This document shows, one piece after another, positions 28,268 to 38,332 of a stretch of 64,000 nucleotides of DNA. The stretch is from Clostridium tepidum. Its GTDB lineage: Bacteria > Bacillota > Clostridia > Clostridiales > Clostridiaceae. Position numbers and translations under genes: made by a program. The notes under the pieces were generated by a model. It saw only the letters and a program-made list of their open reading frames with translations. It made no database searches and was not told the DNA's origin. The number at the start of each line of letters is the position of its first letter. Positions within the stretch are counted from its first letter, which is position 1. The stretch spans positions 45,226 through 109,225 of the forward strand of contig NZ_MRAE01000007.1 of NCBI RefSeq assembly GCF_002008345.1, written 5' to 3'.

Positions 28268-28353
28268 TATGTTCAATTTTCATTATTAAAATTATTAGTA
28301 ACTTAAATTTTTTAGCACTTATAAAATCCTATTCATATCATATCTTTTATTAT

Positions 28354-29550
28354 TTATTTATTAAGATCTATTCTAAATTTTAAATCATTTCTTATTTCAT
28401 AATTACTTAAATCATTAGTCCCTATTTTATATTTTTTATTCTTATCTAAAGGCTCAAACTCCATAATATACTCATTAGGACTACTATCCTTTTTTACATC
28501 AAAATTATTATCCTTTCCTTGTGCTACATTATCTTTATCATCCTTTATGAATAACTGTTTAGCTTGTAAAAATGGTGCTTTACCTTCTGCCTTATATTTA
28601 ACAACAGTTTTATCTTTATAAGTTTTTATTTCTTTAATTATAATTTTACCCATTTTCCCCTGTGAAAGTTCTATTGGATATACTCCATCTATATTTTTAT
28701 ATGTTTCTTGAATAGGTGAATTATCTTTACTAAAAATATCTCTATATGGTATGACAGTTAAATATTTAGGAATACGACTTGAATTAACAAGTGCATCTGG
28801 GAATTTAACTTTGATATTAGGCTTAAACACTTTAGTATGTTTTGATATTTCATCCTTTGAAACACTAAATTTTAAATTCCAATTTCCTATTACACCATAT
28901 ATATTTTTTACATTCAAATCCACATTAAAGCTATTTTTAAGATTCATATTCTCTATATCCATACTTTCTGAATTTATATAAGTATGCCCATCTAAATATT
29001 TTTCATCAGAACCAGAACTACTACCAGCCTGTTTCCCATTTATTTTAATATATGGGAACAAACTAAAAGGCATAGAACTGCTATCTTTTCTTTCTTTAAC
29101 TATTTTTTTAATATCATCTTTAGTTTTTATAGTATACGCTATCATTAATTCTGTATCATCGCACACCACTTCATTTATAGTTAAAGTTATACCTTTATCT
29201 GTAACACTTTTGTTTATACTGTTAGAATATTTTTCATATTCCCCTTCTTTTGGTACTCCATATCCTATTAATGCTTGGATTACTGACTTAAATTCTGAAA
29301 TATTCTTTGCAAAGGCAGGTATATTTACACTAATAAGGGCTGCAGCTATTATTAAAGATGCGGCTACAACCTTATGTTTAAAGTTCTTTTTAGCTCTTTT
29401 ACCTTTAACTTGTTTTAATAAATTCTTTTTTAATCTTTTCTTTATTAAATCATCCATATTTAAATCTAAATTTTCTTCTTCATCTTTATCTATATTAATA
29501 TAATTAAGTAGCTCTAATATATCCTTTTCTTCAAATATTTCTTTATTCAT
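28354..29550 (-). CDS. DUF4179 membrane protein, probable anti-sigma factor
   Basis: 398 residues. A cytoplasmic N-terminal ~65 residues ends in a very basic patch (KKRLKKNLLKQVKGKRAKKNFK). One transmembrane helix follows, VVAASLIIAAALISVNIPAFA (about 65-85). A large extracytoplasmic part begins with the DUF4179 segment (SINKSVTDKGITLTINEVVCDDTELMIAYTIKT). This layout is typical of anti-sigma partners of ECF sigma factors. Its ATG overlaps the sigma gene's stop by 8 bases, so the two are coupled. By analogy it would hold the sigma factor at the membrane until an envelope signal arrives; the signal is unknown. Confidence 0.8.
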   Translation of the reverse strand: MNKEIFEEKDILELLNYINIDKDEEENLDLNMDDLIKKRLKKNLLKQVKGKRAKKNFKHKVVAASLIIAAALISVNIPAFAKNISEFKSVIQALIGYGVPKEGEYEKYSNSINKSVTDKGITLTINEVVCDDTELMIAYTIKTKDDIKKIVKERKDSSSMPFSLFPYIKINGKQAGSSSGSDEKYLDGHTYINSESMDIENMNLKNSFNVDLNVKNIYGVIGNWNLKFSVSKDEISKHTKVFKPNIKVKFPDALVNSSRIPKYLTVIPYRDIFSKDNSPIQETYKNIDGVYPIELSQGKMGKIIIKEIKTYKDKTVVKYKAEGKAPFLQAKQLFIKDDKDNVAQGKDNNFDVKKDSSPNEYIMEFEPLDKNKKYKIGTNDLSNYEIRNDLKFRIDLNK

Positions 29551-30115
29551 TTACACACTCTCCCTTTTTTAATATTTCAAGTTTTTCTTTTAAAATCTTT
29601 CTACTTCTTGAGAGTCTGTTATCCACTACACTTCTATTTACTCCTAAATAGCTTGCTATCTCAACTATATCTTCCTGTATTAAATATCTTCTTATAAAAA
29701 TTTCTCTATCCATTCCATTTAGATCTTTTATCATATTTATGATCTCATTTTTATTTTCCTTGGATACAATCAAATTTTCTACTTGTTCTTTTGATTCAAA
29801 AATATAATTTTCAATACAATCTATATTTGTATTTTTAATAATTTTTTTCTTGTAGTTTATAGCCTTATATTTTGCTACAGCTTTAAACCAATATTTAAAG
29901 TTTTCCTTTTCTTCATGAAATTTATCTATGTTGTCCCATAAACACATAAATATATCATTAATGCATTCATCTATATAAGTAGAATACTCTTTAGATCCAA
30001 AAACAGAAAATACTACTTTATATATATAGTCGCAATAGGTATCAAAGGCATATTCTAAAGCTTTTGGGTTTTTATCCTTCAGTTTGTTAATAAAATTATC
30101 TTCATTTATCTGCAT
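29543..30115 (-). CDS. ECF-type RNA polymerase sigma factor
   Basis: 190 residues with sigma-70 region 2 (FDTYCDYIYKVVFSVFG to NFKYWFKAVAKYKAINYKKK, about 24-95) and region 4 (LNGMDREIFIRRYLIQEDIVEIASYLGVNRSVVDNRLSRSRKIL, about 132-175). The region 4 helix-turn-helix EIASYLGVNRSVVDNRLSR is clear. Regions 1 and 3 are absent, as in ECF factors. AGGAGG lies 4 bases before ATG 30113-30115. Coupled to the DUF4179 gene, its probable inhibitor. Targets unknown; autoregulation is usual in this group. Confidence 0.88.
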   Translation of the reverse strand: MQINEDNFINKLKDKNPKALEYAFDTYCDYIYKVVFSVFGSKEYSTYIDECINDIFMCLWDNIDKFHEEKENFKYWFKAVAKYKAINYKKKIIKNTNIDCIENYIFESKEQVENLIVSKENKNEIINMIKDLNGMDREIFIRRYLIQEDIVEIASYLGVNRSVVDNRLSRSRKILKEKLEILKKGECVNE

Positions 30116-30404
30116 CTTTACCTCCTGATAATTTCTTATAAATTTTACAATGATATTCCATTATATTGGATAATTACTAAAAGGCCTTTCATATACTAAT
30201 ACAAATCCTTTTATACCTTTCTATCATAAAAAATAAACTTTTTTACTTTTATCTTCTCTATTTCCTTTTTATTCTTTAAATTCTTTATTATTATAATATA
30301 ATTGATTTATAAACTAAAATTTAATTTGTATAATCTTTTACCTTAGATGACTTTAAGCACAGTATTTTTCTATTACTACTTTTAATAATTATAGGGGGGA
30401 ATTT
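30116..30404. other. Intergenic upstream of the sigma gene
   Basis: About 290 bases holding the start region of the minus-strand sigma gene and the lead into the small ORF at 30405. No distinct promoter pair or hairpin could be called. Confidence 0.4.
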
Positions 30405-30509
30405 ATGATAAAAAATACAAATATAAACTCAAGATTTTCTTATAATATAACAATATCTATTTTTAATCTTGATACAAATAAACTTTATATTTATACATTA
30501 GATACTTAA
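30405..30509 (+). CDS. Small ORF with strong ribosome site (34 aa)
   Basis: A 34-codon frame, MIKNTNINSRFSYN... to ...YIYTLDT, begins 6 bases after a run of seven purines including GGGGGG (30393-30399), unusually strong for a random frame. The peptide is Asn/Ile/Tyr-rich, uncharged overall and has no membrane helix. It precedes the 139-residue unknown gene by 107 bases on the same strand. It could be a leader or a real small protein. No homology recognised. Confidence 0.35.
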   Translation: MIKNTNINSRFSYNITISIFNLDTNKLYIYTLDT

Positions 30510-30616
30510 TATACAAAGGCATGGTAATATAAATAGATATAATAAAATATGTAATTAAATTTAGTTGTATGTTATACTTAATAAGTTGAAATAAAATAAA
30601 TAAGAAAAGAGAAAAA

Positions 30617-31036
30617 ATGATGAGATATGCTAAAGTAGAAAAATTAATAAAAAAAATGGATAGAGAAATAGAATCGCTTAAAATTGCCTCCAAATACCTA
30701 TCAAACATAGATGAAATTAATGAGGTTAGAAACACTTTAAATAAGAAAAGACAAGAATTAGCTGATGAACTTTATAGTGAAGATACAAAATCATATTATG
30801 ATTGTCGTGCAATTATAAGAGAACTTTTGGATAAAGAACTAAATGAAGAAGATCAAAGGCAATTACTTGAAAACATTAAAGAAAAGTTTGGGAGACAATC
30901 ACCAAATCCTTCAAAGCAAAGCGTTGGATTAAATGCATGGCTTAAAGAGCTCGATATTGAATTTAATTGGGTGCAAGCTGAAGAAAACAGCTGGGCTACT
31001 CTTATAATAACTGGCTTTGGAGCACATGAGAAATAA
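30617..31036 (+). CDS. Hypothetical protein, coiled-coil N-terminus (139 aa)
   Basis: Not recognised. Residues 1-50 are highly charged and heptad-like (KVEKLIKKMDREIESLKIA, INEVRNTLNKKRQELADEL), so a coiled coil is likely. Residues 60-90 form another charged helix (LLDKELNEEDQRQLLENIKE). The C-terminal 40 residues are mixed and contain two tryptophan-bearing strands (FNWVQAEENSWATLIITGF). Cytoplasmic, with no signal. GAAAAGAGAA precedes ATG 30617. It is followed by the 67-bp palindromic repeat copy E2. Confidence 0.65.
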   Translation: MMRYAKVEKLIKKMDREIESLKIASKYLSNIDEINEVRNTLNKKRQELADELYSEDTKSYYDCRAIIRELLDKELNEEDQRQLLENIKEKFGRQSPNPSKQSVGLNAWLKELDIEFNWVQAEENSWATLIITGFGAHEK

Positions 31037-31079
31037 TTTGAGAAAAGTCTACAAATATAAAAATCCCTAAAAGTGTAAA

Positions 31080-31146
31080 ATAATCTGTATAAACTCCATA
31101 AGAATGGTATAATAATTCTTATAAAAACGAAGGTTGTACAGATTAT
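31080..31146. repeat. 67-bp palindromic repeat (copy E2)
   Basis: The outer inverted repeat is ATAATCTGT/ACAGATTAT and a nested perfect stem is ATAAGAAT/ATTCTTAT. About 55 of 67 bases match the reverse complement of 16160-16226. Like E1 it lies between convergent genes just after a plus-strand stop. No T-run. Confidence 0.8.
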
Positions 31147-31256
31147 GTCTTTTTGAAAAAAAGAACTTATTAGACAAACAACACCTACAAGTGAGTTGTT
31201 TACATAAAATTCTTTACAAGCTCTATTATTTGTAAAAATTAATTAACATAAAACTA

Positions 31257-31290
31257 TAAAACACTTACCTTCAATACTGGTAAGTGTTTT
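31257..31290 (-). terminator. Intrinsic terminator after metH
   Basis: The stem AAAACACTTACC/GGTAAGTGTTTT with a nine-base loop lies about 30 bases past the metH stop on the minus strand. On that strand the stem ends in TTTTATAGTTTTAT. Confidence 0.8.
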
Positions 31291-31322
31291 GTATAAACTT
31301 AAATATTTTTTCGGGTTAATTT

Positions 31323-33701
31323 TCAAAATCCTCCAAAGAATCCTTTAGCTATATCTACTGCTTCCTTTGCATCTTTAGCATAATAATCTGCATTTATCAT
31401 TTCTGCATATTCCTTATTAAGCACTGCTCCACCAACAAAGACTTTACAATCCATTCTACTTTCTTTTAAAGCCTTTATGGTATCTTTCATACCATTTACT
31501 GTAGTAGTCATTAAAGCACTTAATCCTACTAACTTTATATTATTTTTCTTTACTTCTTCTACTATTCTCTCCGCTTCAACATCCTTACCTAAATCTATAA
31601 TATCAAATCCATAGTTTTCTAGTATAACCTTTACTATATTCTTTCCTATATCATGAATATCACCTTTAACAGTGGCCATTAATATTTTCCCTTTATTTAT
31701 TTTTGGTGAATTATCTTCTCTAAGTTTTTCTTTTATAGCTGTAAAAGCCTTTTTAACCGTTTCCGCAGATTGAATTAGTTGTGGTAAAAATATTATACCT
31801 TTTTCATATTTTTCCCCAATTTCATCTAGTGCAGGAATTAAATCTTCATTTATTATTGATAGTTCATCTCTATTTTTGATAAGTTCCTTTGTTTTACTGT
31901 ATGCTTCTTCTTTTATTCCCTTTATAACTATTTCCCTTAAAGTTATATTGCTTTTTAAATTTTTTACTTCTTTACCGTTTGATATTTCATTGGTGTATTT
32001 TTCTATATAACTTTCAGCTCCCCTATCCTCATTATTTAAAACCTTATAGGCATTTATAATATTTATCATTTCTTTATTATTAGGATTCAATATTGGCAAA
32101 TCTAATCCTGATTGAAGACTCATAGCTAAAAAAGTTTTATTTATAAGTTCTCTATTAGGTAATCCAAAGGATATATTAGATATTCCTAATATTGTTTTCA
32201 CATTTAATTTTTCTTTCACTAAAGTTACAGCCTTAAGGGTTTCCATAATACCTTCTTGTTGTGCTGATGCAGTTAAAACCAAACAATCTATAAATATATC
32301 TTCTCTTCTTATGCCATATTCTAAAGCTTTATTAACTATTTTCTCAGCTATCTTTAATCTTTCTTCAGCTTTTTTAGGTATACCCTTATCATCTAAAGTT
32401 AATCCAACAACAGCCGCTCCATATTTTTTTATTAATGGTAATAAATTATCTAATACTTTATCTTCTCCATTTACAGAATTAACTATAGGCTTTCCATTGT
32501 ATACTCTCAATGCCTTTTCTATAACTTTAGGATTATTAGAATCTATTTGAAGAGGTGTATCAATTATAGATTGAATTTCTTTTATAACTTTTTTCATGGT
32601 TTCTTCTTCATCTATTTCTGGAAGTCCCACATTTACATCTAATATATCTGCTCCAGACTCCACCTGACCTATTGCTTCTTTTAATATATAATCTATATCA
32701 TTATTTCTAAGGGCTTCTTTAAATAATTTTTTACCCGTTGGGTTAATTCTTTCTCCTATTATCTTAACTCCATCTATTAAAACTGCCTTTGTAGAAGAAC
32801 ATACTCCCCAAATATTCTTTTCTTTTAACTTTTTTACTTGTACATCCTTTAGAATATATACAATTTCTCTTATAAATTCATCTGTAGTTCCGCAACAACC
32901 TCCTACTATTCTTACTCCCTTCTCTACAATACTCCTTTGAAAAGCTGCAAATTTTTTAGGCTTAACATTATAAATAGTTTTACCTTCTTTAATAGTTGGA
33001 AGACCTGCGTTAGGCTGAACCATTATAGGTATACTTGAATACTTTATTATTTCATCTACAATGTCGTCTAATTCATTTGGTCCTAGAGAACAATTAACGC
33101 CTAAAGCATCTACACCTAATCCTTCTAAGGTAAGAATCATAGATAATGGAGTACATCCTGTAAAAGTCCTTTTATTTTTTTCGAAGGTCATAGTGCAAAA
33201 TATTGGAAGGTTTGTATTTTCTTTTGCTGCCAAAATAGCCGCTTTAGCTTCATAAAGATCCGTCATTGTTTCTATTAAAATTATATCTGCTCCACTTTTT
33301 TGCCCCTGTATAATTTGTCTTTTAAAAATTTCATAAGCTTCTTCAAATTTTAATGTTCCCATAGGCTCTAAAAGCTGTCCTATTGGACCTATATCTAATG
33401 CTATAAGTATTTCTTTATTACCTTTTGCTTTTTTTACATTATCTATGGCTTTATCTATAATACTTTCTACAGAAAATTTGCTTTGTTTAAGCTTTATTTC
33501 ATTAGCTCCAAAAGTATTAGTTGTTATAACCTTTGCTCCTGCCTCTATATATTTTTTATGTATGTTTATTATTTTTTCAGATTCTAATATATTCAATTCT
33601 TCTGGCAAATCCGAATTATTTAATCCCAGTTTTTGAAGCATTGTTCCCATAGCACCATCAAATATTAATATATTTTCTTTTATATAATCTTTAATATTCA
33701 C
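31323..33701 (-). CDS. metH: Cobalamin-dependent methionine synthase, core domains
   Basis: 792 residues with three modules. Residues 1-290: homocysteine methyltransferase barrel with zinc ligands in VNCSLG and GGCCGTT. About 300-570: pterin (methyltetrahydrofolate) barrel, with GERINPTGKKLFKEAL and the DVNVGLPEID segment. About 590-792: cobalamin cap and Rossmann domain, with the lower-ligand motif DIHDIGKNIV. It transfers the methyl group from methyltetrahydrofolate to homocysteine via B12. The reactivation domain of E. coli MetH is missing here and is encoded by the gene immediately upstream. The start is GTG 33699-33701 after AGGTG, overlapping that gene by 11 bases. Confidence 0.92.
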   Translation of the reverse strand: MNIKDYIKENILIFDGAMGTMLQKLGLNNSDLPEELNILESEKIINIHKKYIEAGAKVITTNTFGANEIKLKQSKFSVESIIDKAIDNVKKAKGNKEILIALDIGPIGQLLEPMGTLKFEEAYEIFKRQIIQGQKSGADIILIETMTDLYEAKAAILAAKENTNLPIFCTMTFEKNKRTFTGCTPLSMILTLEGLGVDALGVNCSLGPNELDDIVDEIIKYSSIPIMVQPNAGLPTIKEGKTIYNVKPKKFAAFQRSIVEKGVRIVGGCCGTTDEFIREIVYILKDVQVKKLKEKNIWGVCSSTKAVLIDGVKIIGERINPTGKKLFKEALRNNDIDYILKEAIGQVESGADILDVNVGLPEIDEEETMKKVIKEIQSIIDTPLQIDSNNPKVIEKALRVYNGKPIVNSVNGEDKVLDNLLPLIKKYGAAVVGLTLDDKGIPKKAEERLKIAEKIVNKALEYGIRREDIFIDCLVLTASAQQEGIMETLKAVTLVKEKLNVKTILGISNISFGLPNRELINKTFLAMSLQSGLDLPILNPNNKEMINIINAYKVLNNEDRGAESYIEKYTNEISNGKEVKNLKSNITLREIVIKGIKEEAYSKTKELIKNRDELSIINEDLIPALDEIGEKYEKGIIFLPQLIQSAETVKKAFTAIKEKLREDNSPKINKGKILMATVKGDIHDIGKNIVKVILENYGFDIIDLGKDVEAERIVEEVKKNNIKLVGLSALMTTTVNGMKDTIKALKESRMDCKVFVGGAVLNKEYAEMINADYYAKDAKEAVDIAKGFFGGF

Positions 33702-34368
33702 ATATATCACCTATCTTTCTAAATTTACAATTATCAAATTTATTACACTGATTGCAAGATTTTTTCTCCACTATAACTTCTTTTGGAATTATGCCTATAA
33801 TAGCAGTTACAGACTTTCTGGGTATTAATATATTATGAGATGAAACTGTTAATCCAATAACTCTTTCAGCATCTAAGGATTTTAATAGATCCTGTTGTAC
33901 AGATATGTCCAAATCACCATAACCTGGGCTATATCTCCAATTTATATTTAGATTATCTTTTTTTACTTCTTTTTTTATTTCATTTTCTATTAAATCACAA
34001 TATTCTTCTATAGCAGTTGTAGCACAAGCATCTAAAATTATTGCTTTAGTCATATTAATCTTTTCATAATATAATATTTTTCTATCAATTTTGTTTCCTA
34101 AAGTTGCAGCCATTACACAACATTTATTAGATTTTTCAAAATGATGTAATATATCCTTTCCTTTTAATTTTAAATTAATATCCACTAAATTGACATGATT
34201 ATTTTTATAAATATTAGAATATTTATAAGTAGCTCTTAAATTAACTAAAGTTTTTATTTCTTTTATGCATTCTTCTATAAGATTATCTATTTCAAGTGAA
34301 AATTTTTGACCTCTATATCCTAAGTATCTTAAAACCTGATTTTTATCTATATTTAAATTATTATTCAT
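33691..34368 (-). CDS. Methionine synthase reactivation-domain protein
   Basis: 225 residues resembling the C-terminal AdoMet-binding activation domain of MetH. The recognisable core is WRYSPGYGDLDISVQQDLL (about 148-166), followed by VSSHNILIPRKSVTAIIGI. A short Cys cluster closes the protein (SCNQCNKFDNCKF). The N-terminal ~60 residues are helical and replace the linker. It would supply AdoMet to re-methylate inactive cobalamin in the neighbouring core enzyme. Its end overlaps metH, so the two are made together. The tail cysteines (Cys-X2-Cys-X5-Cys) might bind a metal; this is inference. Confidence 0.83.
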   Translation of the reverse strand: MNNNLNIDKNQVLRYLGYRGQKFSLEIDNLIEECIKEIKTLVNLRATYKYSNIYKNNHVNLVDINLKLKGKDILHHFEKSNKCCVMAATLGNKIDRKILYYEKINMTKAIILDACATTAIEEYCDLIENEIKKEVKKDNLNINWRYSPGYGDLDISVQQDLLKSLDAERVIGLTVSSHNILIPRKSVTAIIGIIPKEVIVEKKSCNQCNKFDNCKFRKIGDICEY

Positions 34369-34543
34369 TTTATTTTCCTATCTATAAATATATTATTTCA
34401 TTTCTAATATAAGTTTTTATTTTATATATTAGACCCTTTCCTATTTTAACTTAAACTTTTCTCTTTATCTACAAGCATAATATTATTTTTTATATTAAAG
34501 ATAAATTTCATTTAACCACTATTTAACATTTTAATAAATTAAA

Positions 34544-34571
34544 TTGCAATTATTACAAAAATATGTATAAT
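34544..34571 (+). promoter_or_regulatory. Predicted sigma-A promoter of the collagenase gene
   Basis: TTGCAA (34544-34549) and TATAAT (34566-34571) are separated by 16 bases, about 95 bases before the collagenase ATG. Confidence 0.55.
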
Positions 34572-34664
34572 ATATAATATATTCATTTGATGTTTTTTAT
34601 GATTTAATTAAAATTTTAATTAAACATTAAATTATATATAATAATTACGATATGAGGTGCAAAA

Positions 34665-37600
34665 ATGAATAAAAAATTTATTAAGGTACTATGTTCAGTA
34701 ACCTTTAGCTGCATGATATGTACAAGCTATTTAGCTATAGTATCAGCAGCTCCTATTAATAACAGTAAATTTAAATCTAATGAAATCAATACCTCAGTAG
34801 ATGGTAGCAATAAATCAGAAAGAATCCCTTCTACTAATTCTGAGCCTTTAGGTTTGAATAAAAAAAATACCAATTCATCAAAATATTCCTTTAGCGACTT
34901 AAATAATCTAAGTAATAAAGAAATCTTAGATTTAACTTCTAAAATAAAATGGAGCGATATTTCAGATCTTTTCCAGTATAATAATGATAGTTATACTTTT
35001 TATTCAAACAGAGAACGTATGGAAGCTCTGATAAATGGATTATATGAAAAAGCTTCTACTTATACTAGTACTGACGATAAAGGAATTGATACATTAGTTG
35101 AAATTTTAAGATCTGGATTTTATTTAGGGTATTATAATGATTCTTTAAAATATTTAAATGATAGATCTTTTCAAGATAAATGTATTCCTGCAATGCTTGC
35201 TATTGAAAATAATAAAAATTTCAAACTAGGTGAAAAAGGTCAAGATACAGTAATAAATGCTTTAGGTAAACTTATAGGAAATGCTTCTTGTAACTCAGAA
35301 GTAGTTAACAAAACTGTTCCTATAATAGAACAATACTATAGAGAAATGAATACATATCCTAAAGATAAATTAAAAGGTGATGCTGTATATAATTTTATGA
35401 AAGAGATAAGCTATGATATCTCTGAATATTCATATAACAATAATATCCTAGACGGCAAAAATACTCCTTGGACTGGTAAAATAGATTCTTTTATAAATGC
35501 AATATCTAAATTTGCAAAGATATCTGATGTTACAGAAAATAATGATTGGATTATAAATAATGGTATTTATTATACTAGTAAATTATCTATGTATCACAGC
35601 AATCCATCTATTCCACATTCTATAATAGATAATTGTCTTAAATTACTTCCTGCTTATAGCGAACAGTTCTATATTGCAGTAGAAAGAATAAAAGATGATT
35701 TTAATGGTAAAGATTCAAAGGGAAATATCATAAATATTAATAAATTAATTGAAAATGGTAAAAATCATTATTTACCTAAAACTTATACTTTTGATAACGG
35801 GAAAATGATTATAAAAACTGGTGATAAAGTAGATGAATCAAAAGTGCAAAAACTTTATTGGGCATCTAAAGAAGTAAAATCTCAATTCCATAGAGTAATA
35901 GGTAACGATGTTCCTTTAGAAACAGGCAATGCAGATGATGTTCTAACTATGGTAATATACAATAATCCAAAAGAATATAAATTAAATAGAGTTTTATATG
36001 GATTTAGTGTAGAAAATGGTGGAATATACATAGAAAATATTGGTACCTTCTTTACTTATGAAAGAACTCCTGAAGAAAGTATTTATAGCTTAGAGGAACT
36101 CTTCCGTCATGAATTTACTCACTATTTACAAGGACGTTATTTGGTACCAGGATTGTTTGGTCAAGGTGATTTTTATAAAGGAAATAGCGGAAGAATAACA
36201 TGGTTTGAAGAAGGATCTGCTGAATTTTTTGCAGGGGCAACTAGGACTTCTATATTACCAAGAAAATCAATAGTTAGAGAACTTTCTCAAAATCCTAAAG
36301 AAAGATTTAGCACAGATAAAATATTACATTCAAAATATGATGATGGATGGGATTTTTATAAATATGGATATGCATTCTCAGATTATATGTATAATAACAA
36401 CAAAAAACTATTTAACGATTTAGTATCTACTATAAAAAATAATAATGTTAAAGGTTATGAAAATTTAATAGAAAATGCAAGTAAAAATTCTAATCTCAAC
36501 AAAAACTATCAAGATCATATGCAAAAATTAGTAGATAATTACGACAATTACACAATACCACTAGTATCTGATGATTACATGAAAAAATATAATAACAGAA
36601 GTTTAAATGAAATTAAATCAGATATTGAAAGTACTATGAATTTAACAAATTCTCAAATAACTAAAGAAACTTCTCAGTACTTTGATACTTATACTCTAAA
36701 AGCAAACTACACATTAGATTTAAACAAGGGTGAAATTAATAATTGGATTAATATGAACAATAAAGTTAATGAATCTCTAGAAAAACTAAACAAATTAGAA
36801 TGGGGAGGATATAAAACAGTTACTGCTTATTTCTCAAATCCTAAAGTAAATTCATACAATCAAGTAGAATATAATGTAGTTTTTCACGGATTATTAGCTC
36901 ATAACAAAAATTTTAATGAAGCACCAACAATTAAATTAGATTTTCCTAAGGAAGGAAATGCAAATGAAAAAATTAATTTTTCTAGCGAAGGGTCAAGTGA
37001 TGATGGGAAAATAGTTTCCTATACTTGGGATTTTGGAGATAATGAAACTAGCTTCGAAAAAAATCCTACTCATGTTTATAAGACTCCAGGTGCTTACACG
37101 GTAAAACTTATAATAACAGATGACAAGGGAATTAAATCAGAAAAAAGTGCATCTATAAACATAAAAAAAATACTTACAGGAAATACGGTATCAGAAAAAG
37201 AAAGTAATGATGATTATATAACTGCTAATCCAGTTTATTCTAAGGATTTAGTAAGTGGATCTATTAGTTCCTCAGAAGATAGAGATATTTTTTATTTTAA
37301 TGTTACTAAACCTTCAGATATAACTATAAATGTAGAAAAAATTAATAAAGATAAAAGTGAATTTACTTGGCTTTTATTTAGTGAAGAAGATAAAATTAAC
37401 TATATAACTTACCCAAATAAAAGACTAGAAAATTTATTTTATAGCACTGTAAAAATAGATAAACCTGGTAAATACTATTTAGCAATTTATAATGTTAATG
37501 GAAATAAATCAGACTATAGATTTAATATAGAAGGAGCTATATCAACCTCTCCAGAAGATAATATCAATATTGATAAAGATGAATCATCTATATATGAAAA

Positions 37601-38303
37601 AGAAGATAATAATTCCTTTGATAAAGCTAATAAGGTTTGTAAAAACCAATCGGTAATAGCTACTTTAGATATTGACGATTCTCGTGATACATACTATTTC
37701 GACGCTTTAACTGCTGGCGATATAGAAGTAACTATGGAAAATACAGATAATAATTCTAATGAATTTAATTGGCTTGCTTACAATAGCGATAATACTAAAA
37801 ATTATATTGGATATCCTACTAAAAGAGAATGCAATAAAATTATAGGAAAATTTAAAGTAGATAAGCCTGGCAGATATTATATAATAACTTATAAAATTTC
37901 TTCAAATAAAATCAATTATAAATTAAATATAAAAGGTAATATTGAAACTGCTCTAGTAAATAATGAAATTCATGAGAAGGAAAACAATGATTCCTTTGAA
38001 ACTGCAAATAAAATTATGCTTAATAATACTGTATTAGGCAACTTAAATTGTAAAGATGTCAGAGATATCTATTCATTTGATATAAAAGAAACTAAAGATT
38101 TAGATATAAACCTAAATAATTTAAACAATTTAGGATTAGCTTGGAATCTTTATAAAGAATCAGATTTAAATAATTATATTGCTTATGGATTAGTTTCAGG
38201 TAATACTATAAAAGGAAAATATACCGCAAAACCTGGCAAATATTATTTATATGTATATACGTACTCTGGGGATAATGGCGATTATTCATTAACAATAAAA
38301 TAA
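34665..38303 (+). CDS. colA: Secreted M9A collagenase with PKD and three PPC domains
   Basis: 1212 residues. A signal peptide (CSVTFSCMICTSYLAIVSAAP) is cut near residue 30. A collagenase activator region precedes the peptidase domain, whose zinc site is HEFTH (482-486) with the third ligand Glu516 in WFEEGSAEFF. A PKD domain follows (YTWDFGDNETSFEKNPTHVYKTPGAYTVKL, about 785-815). Then come three related pre-peptidase C-terminal (collagen-binding) domains of ~115 residues, each starting with an EKE-N-D/S-A-N-type motif. Clostridial ColG and ColH have mixtures of these same modules. It degrades native collagen outside the cell. GAGGTG precedes the ATG. The gene faces a sigma/holin-like pair across a shared terminator. 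Confidence 0.93.
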   Translation: MNKKFIKVLCSVTFSCMICTSYLAIVSAAPINNSKFKSNEINTSVDGSNKSERIPSTNSEPLGLNKKNTNSSKYSFSDLNNLSNKEILDLTSKIKWSDISDLFQYNNDSYTFYSNRERMEALINGLYEKASTYTSTDDKGIDTLVEILRSGFYLGYYNDSLKYLNDRSFQDKCIPAMLAIENNKNFKLGEKGQDTVINALGKLIGNASCNSEVVNKTVPIIEQYYREMNTYPKDKLKGDAVYNFMKEISYDISEYSYNNNILDGKNTPWTGKIDSFINAISKFAKISDVTENNDWIINNGIYYTSKLSMYHSNPSIPHSIIDNCLKLLPAYSEQFYIAVERIKDDFNGKDSKGNIININKLIENGKNHYLPKTYTFDNGKMIIKTGDKVDESKVQKLYWASKEVKSQFHRVIGNDVPLETGNADDVLTMVIYNNPKEYKLNRVLYGFSVENGGIYIENIGTFFTYERTPEESIYSLEELFRHEFTHYLQGRYLVPGLFGQGDFYKGNSGRITWFEEGSAEFFAGATRTSILPRKSIVRELSQNPKERFSTDKILHSKYDDGWDFYKYGYAFSDYMYNNNKKLFNDLVSTIKNNNVKGYENLIENASKNSNLNKNYQDHMQKLVDNYDNYTIPLVSDDYMKKYNNRSLNEIKSDIESTMNLTNSQITKETSQYFDTYTLKANYTLDLNKGEINNWINMNNKVNESLEKLNKLEWGGYKTVTAYFSNPKVNSYNQVEYNVVFHGLLAHNKNFNEAPTIKLDFPKEGNANEKINFSSEGSSDDGKIVSYTWDFGDNETSFEKNPTHVYKTPGAYTVKLIITDDKGIKSEKSASINIKKILTGNTVSEKESNDDYITANPVYSKDLVSGSISSSEDRDIFYFNVTKPSDITINVEKINKDKSEFTWLLFSEEDKINYITYPNKRLENLFYSTVKIDKPGKYYLAIYNVNGNKSDYRFNIEGAISTSPEDNINIDKDESSIYEKEDNNSFDKANKVCKNQSVIATLDIDDSRDTYYFDALTAGDIEVTMENTDNNSNEFNWLAYNSDNTKNYIGYPTKRECNKIIGKFKVDKPGRYYIITYKISSNKINYKLNIKGNIETALVNNEIHEKENNDSFETANKIMLNNTVLGNLNCKDVRDIYSFDIKETKDLDINLNNLNNLGLAWNLYKESDLNNYIAYGLVSGNTIKGKYTAKPGKYYLYVYTYSGDNGDYSLTIK

Positions 38304-38332
38304 TCTTAAGATACAAAGTTAATATTTTAAAA

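Noticed and set aside
27955..28353. Possible T-box or threonine attenuator upstream of thrC
   Set aside because: No GGTGG-type T-box sequence, no leader peptide rich in Thr or Ile, and no antiterminator pairing found; only a promoter and an unrelated terminator are visible.
30463..30735. 90-codon minus-strand frame opposite the small ORF and the 30617 gene
   Set aside because: Antisense shadow with low-complexity hydrophobic sequence and no ribosome site.
34369..34664. SAM or cobalamin riboswitch near metH
   Set aside because: The characteristic conserved motifs of either class are absent; the region is the colA promoter.
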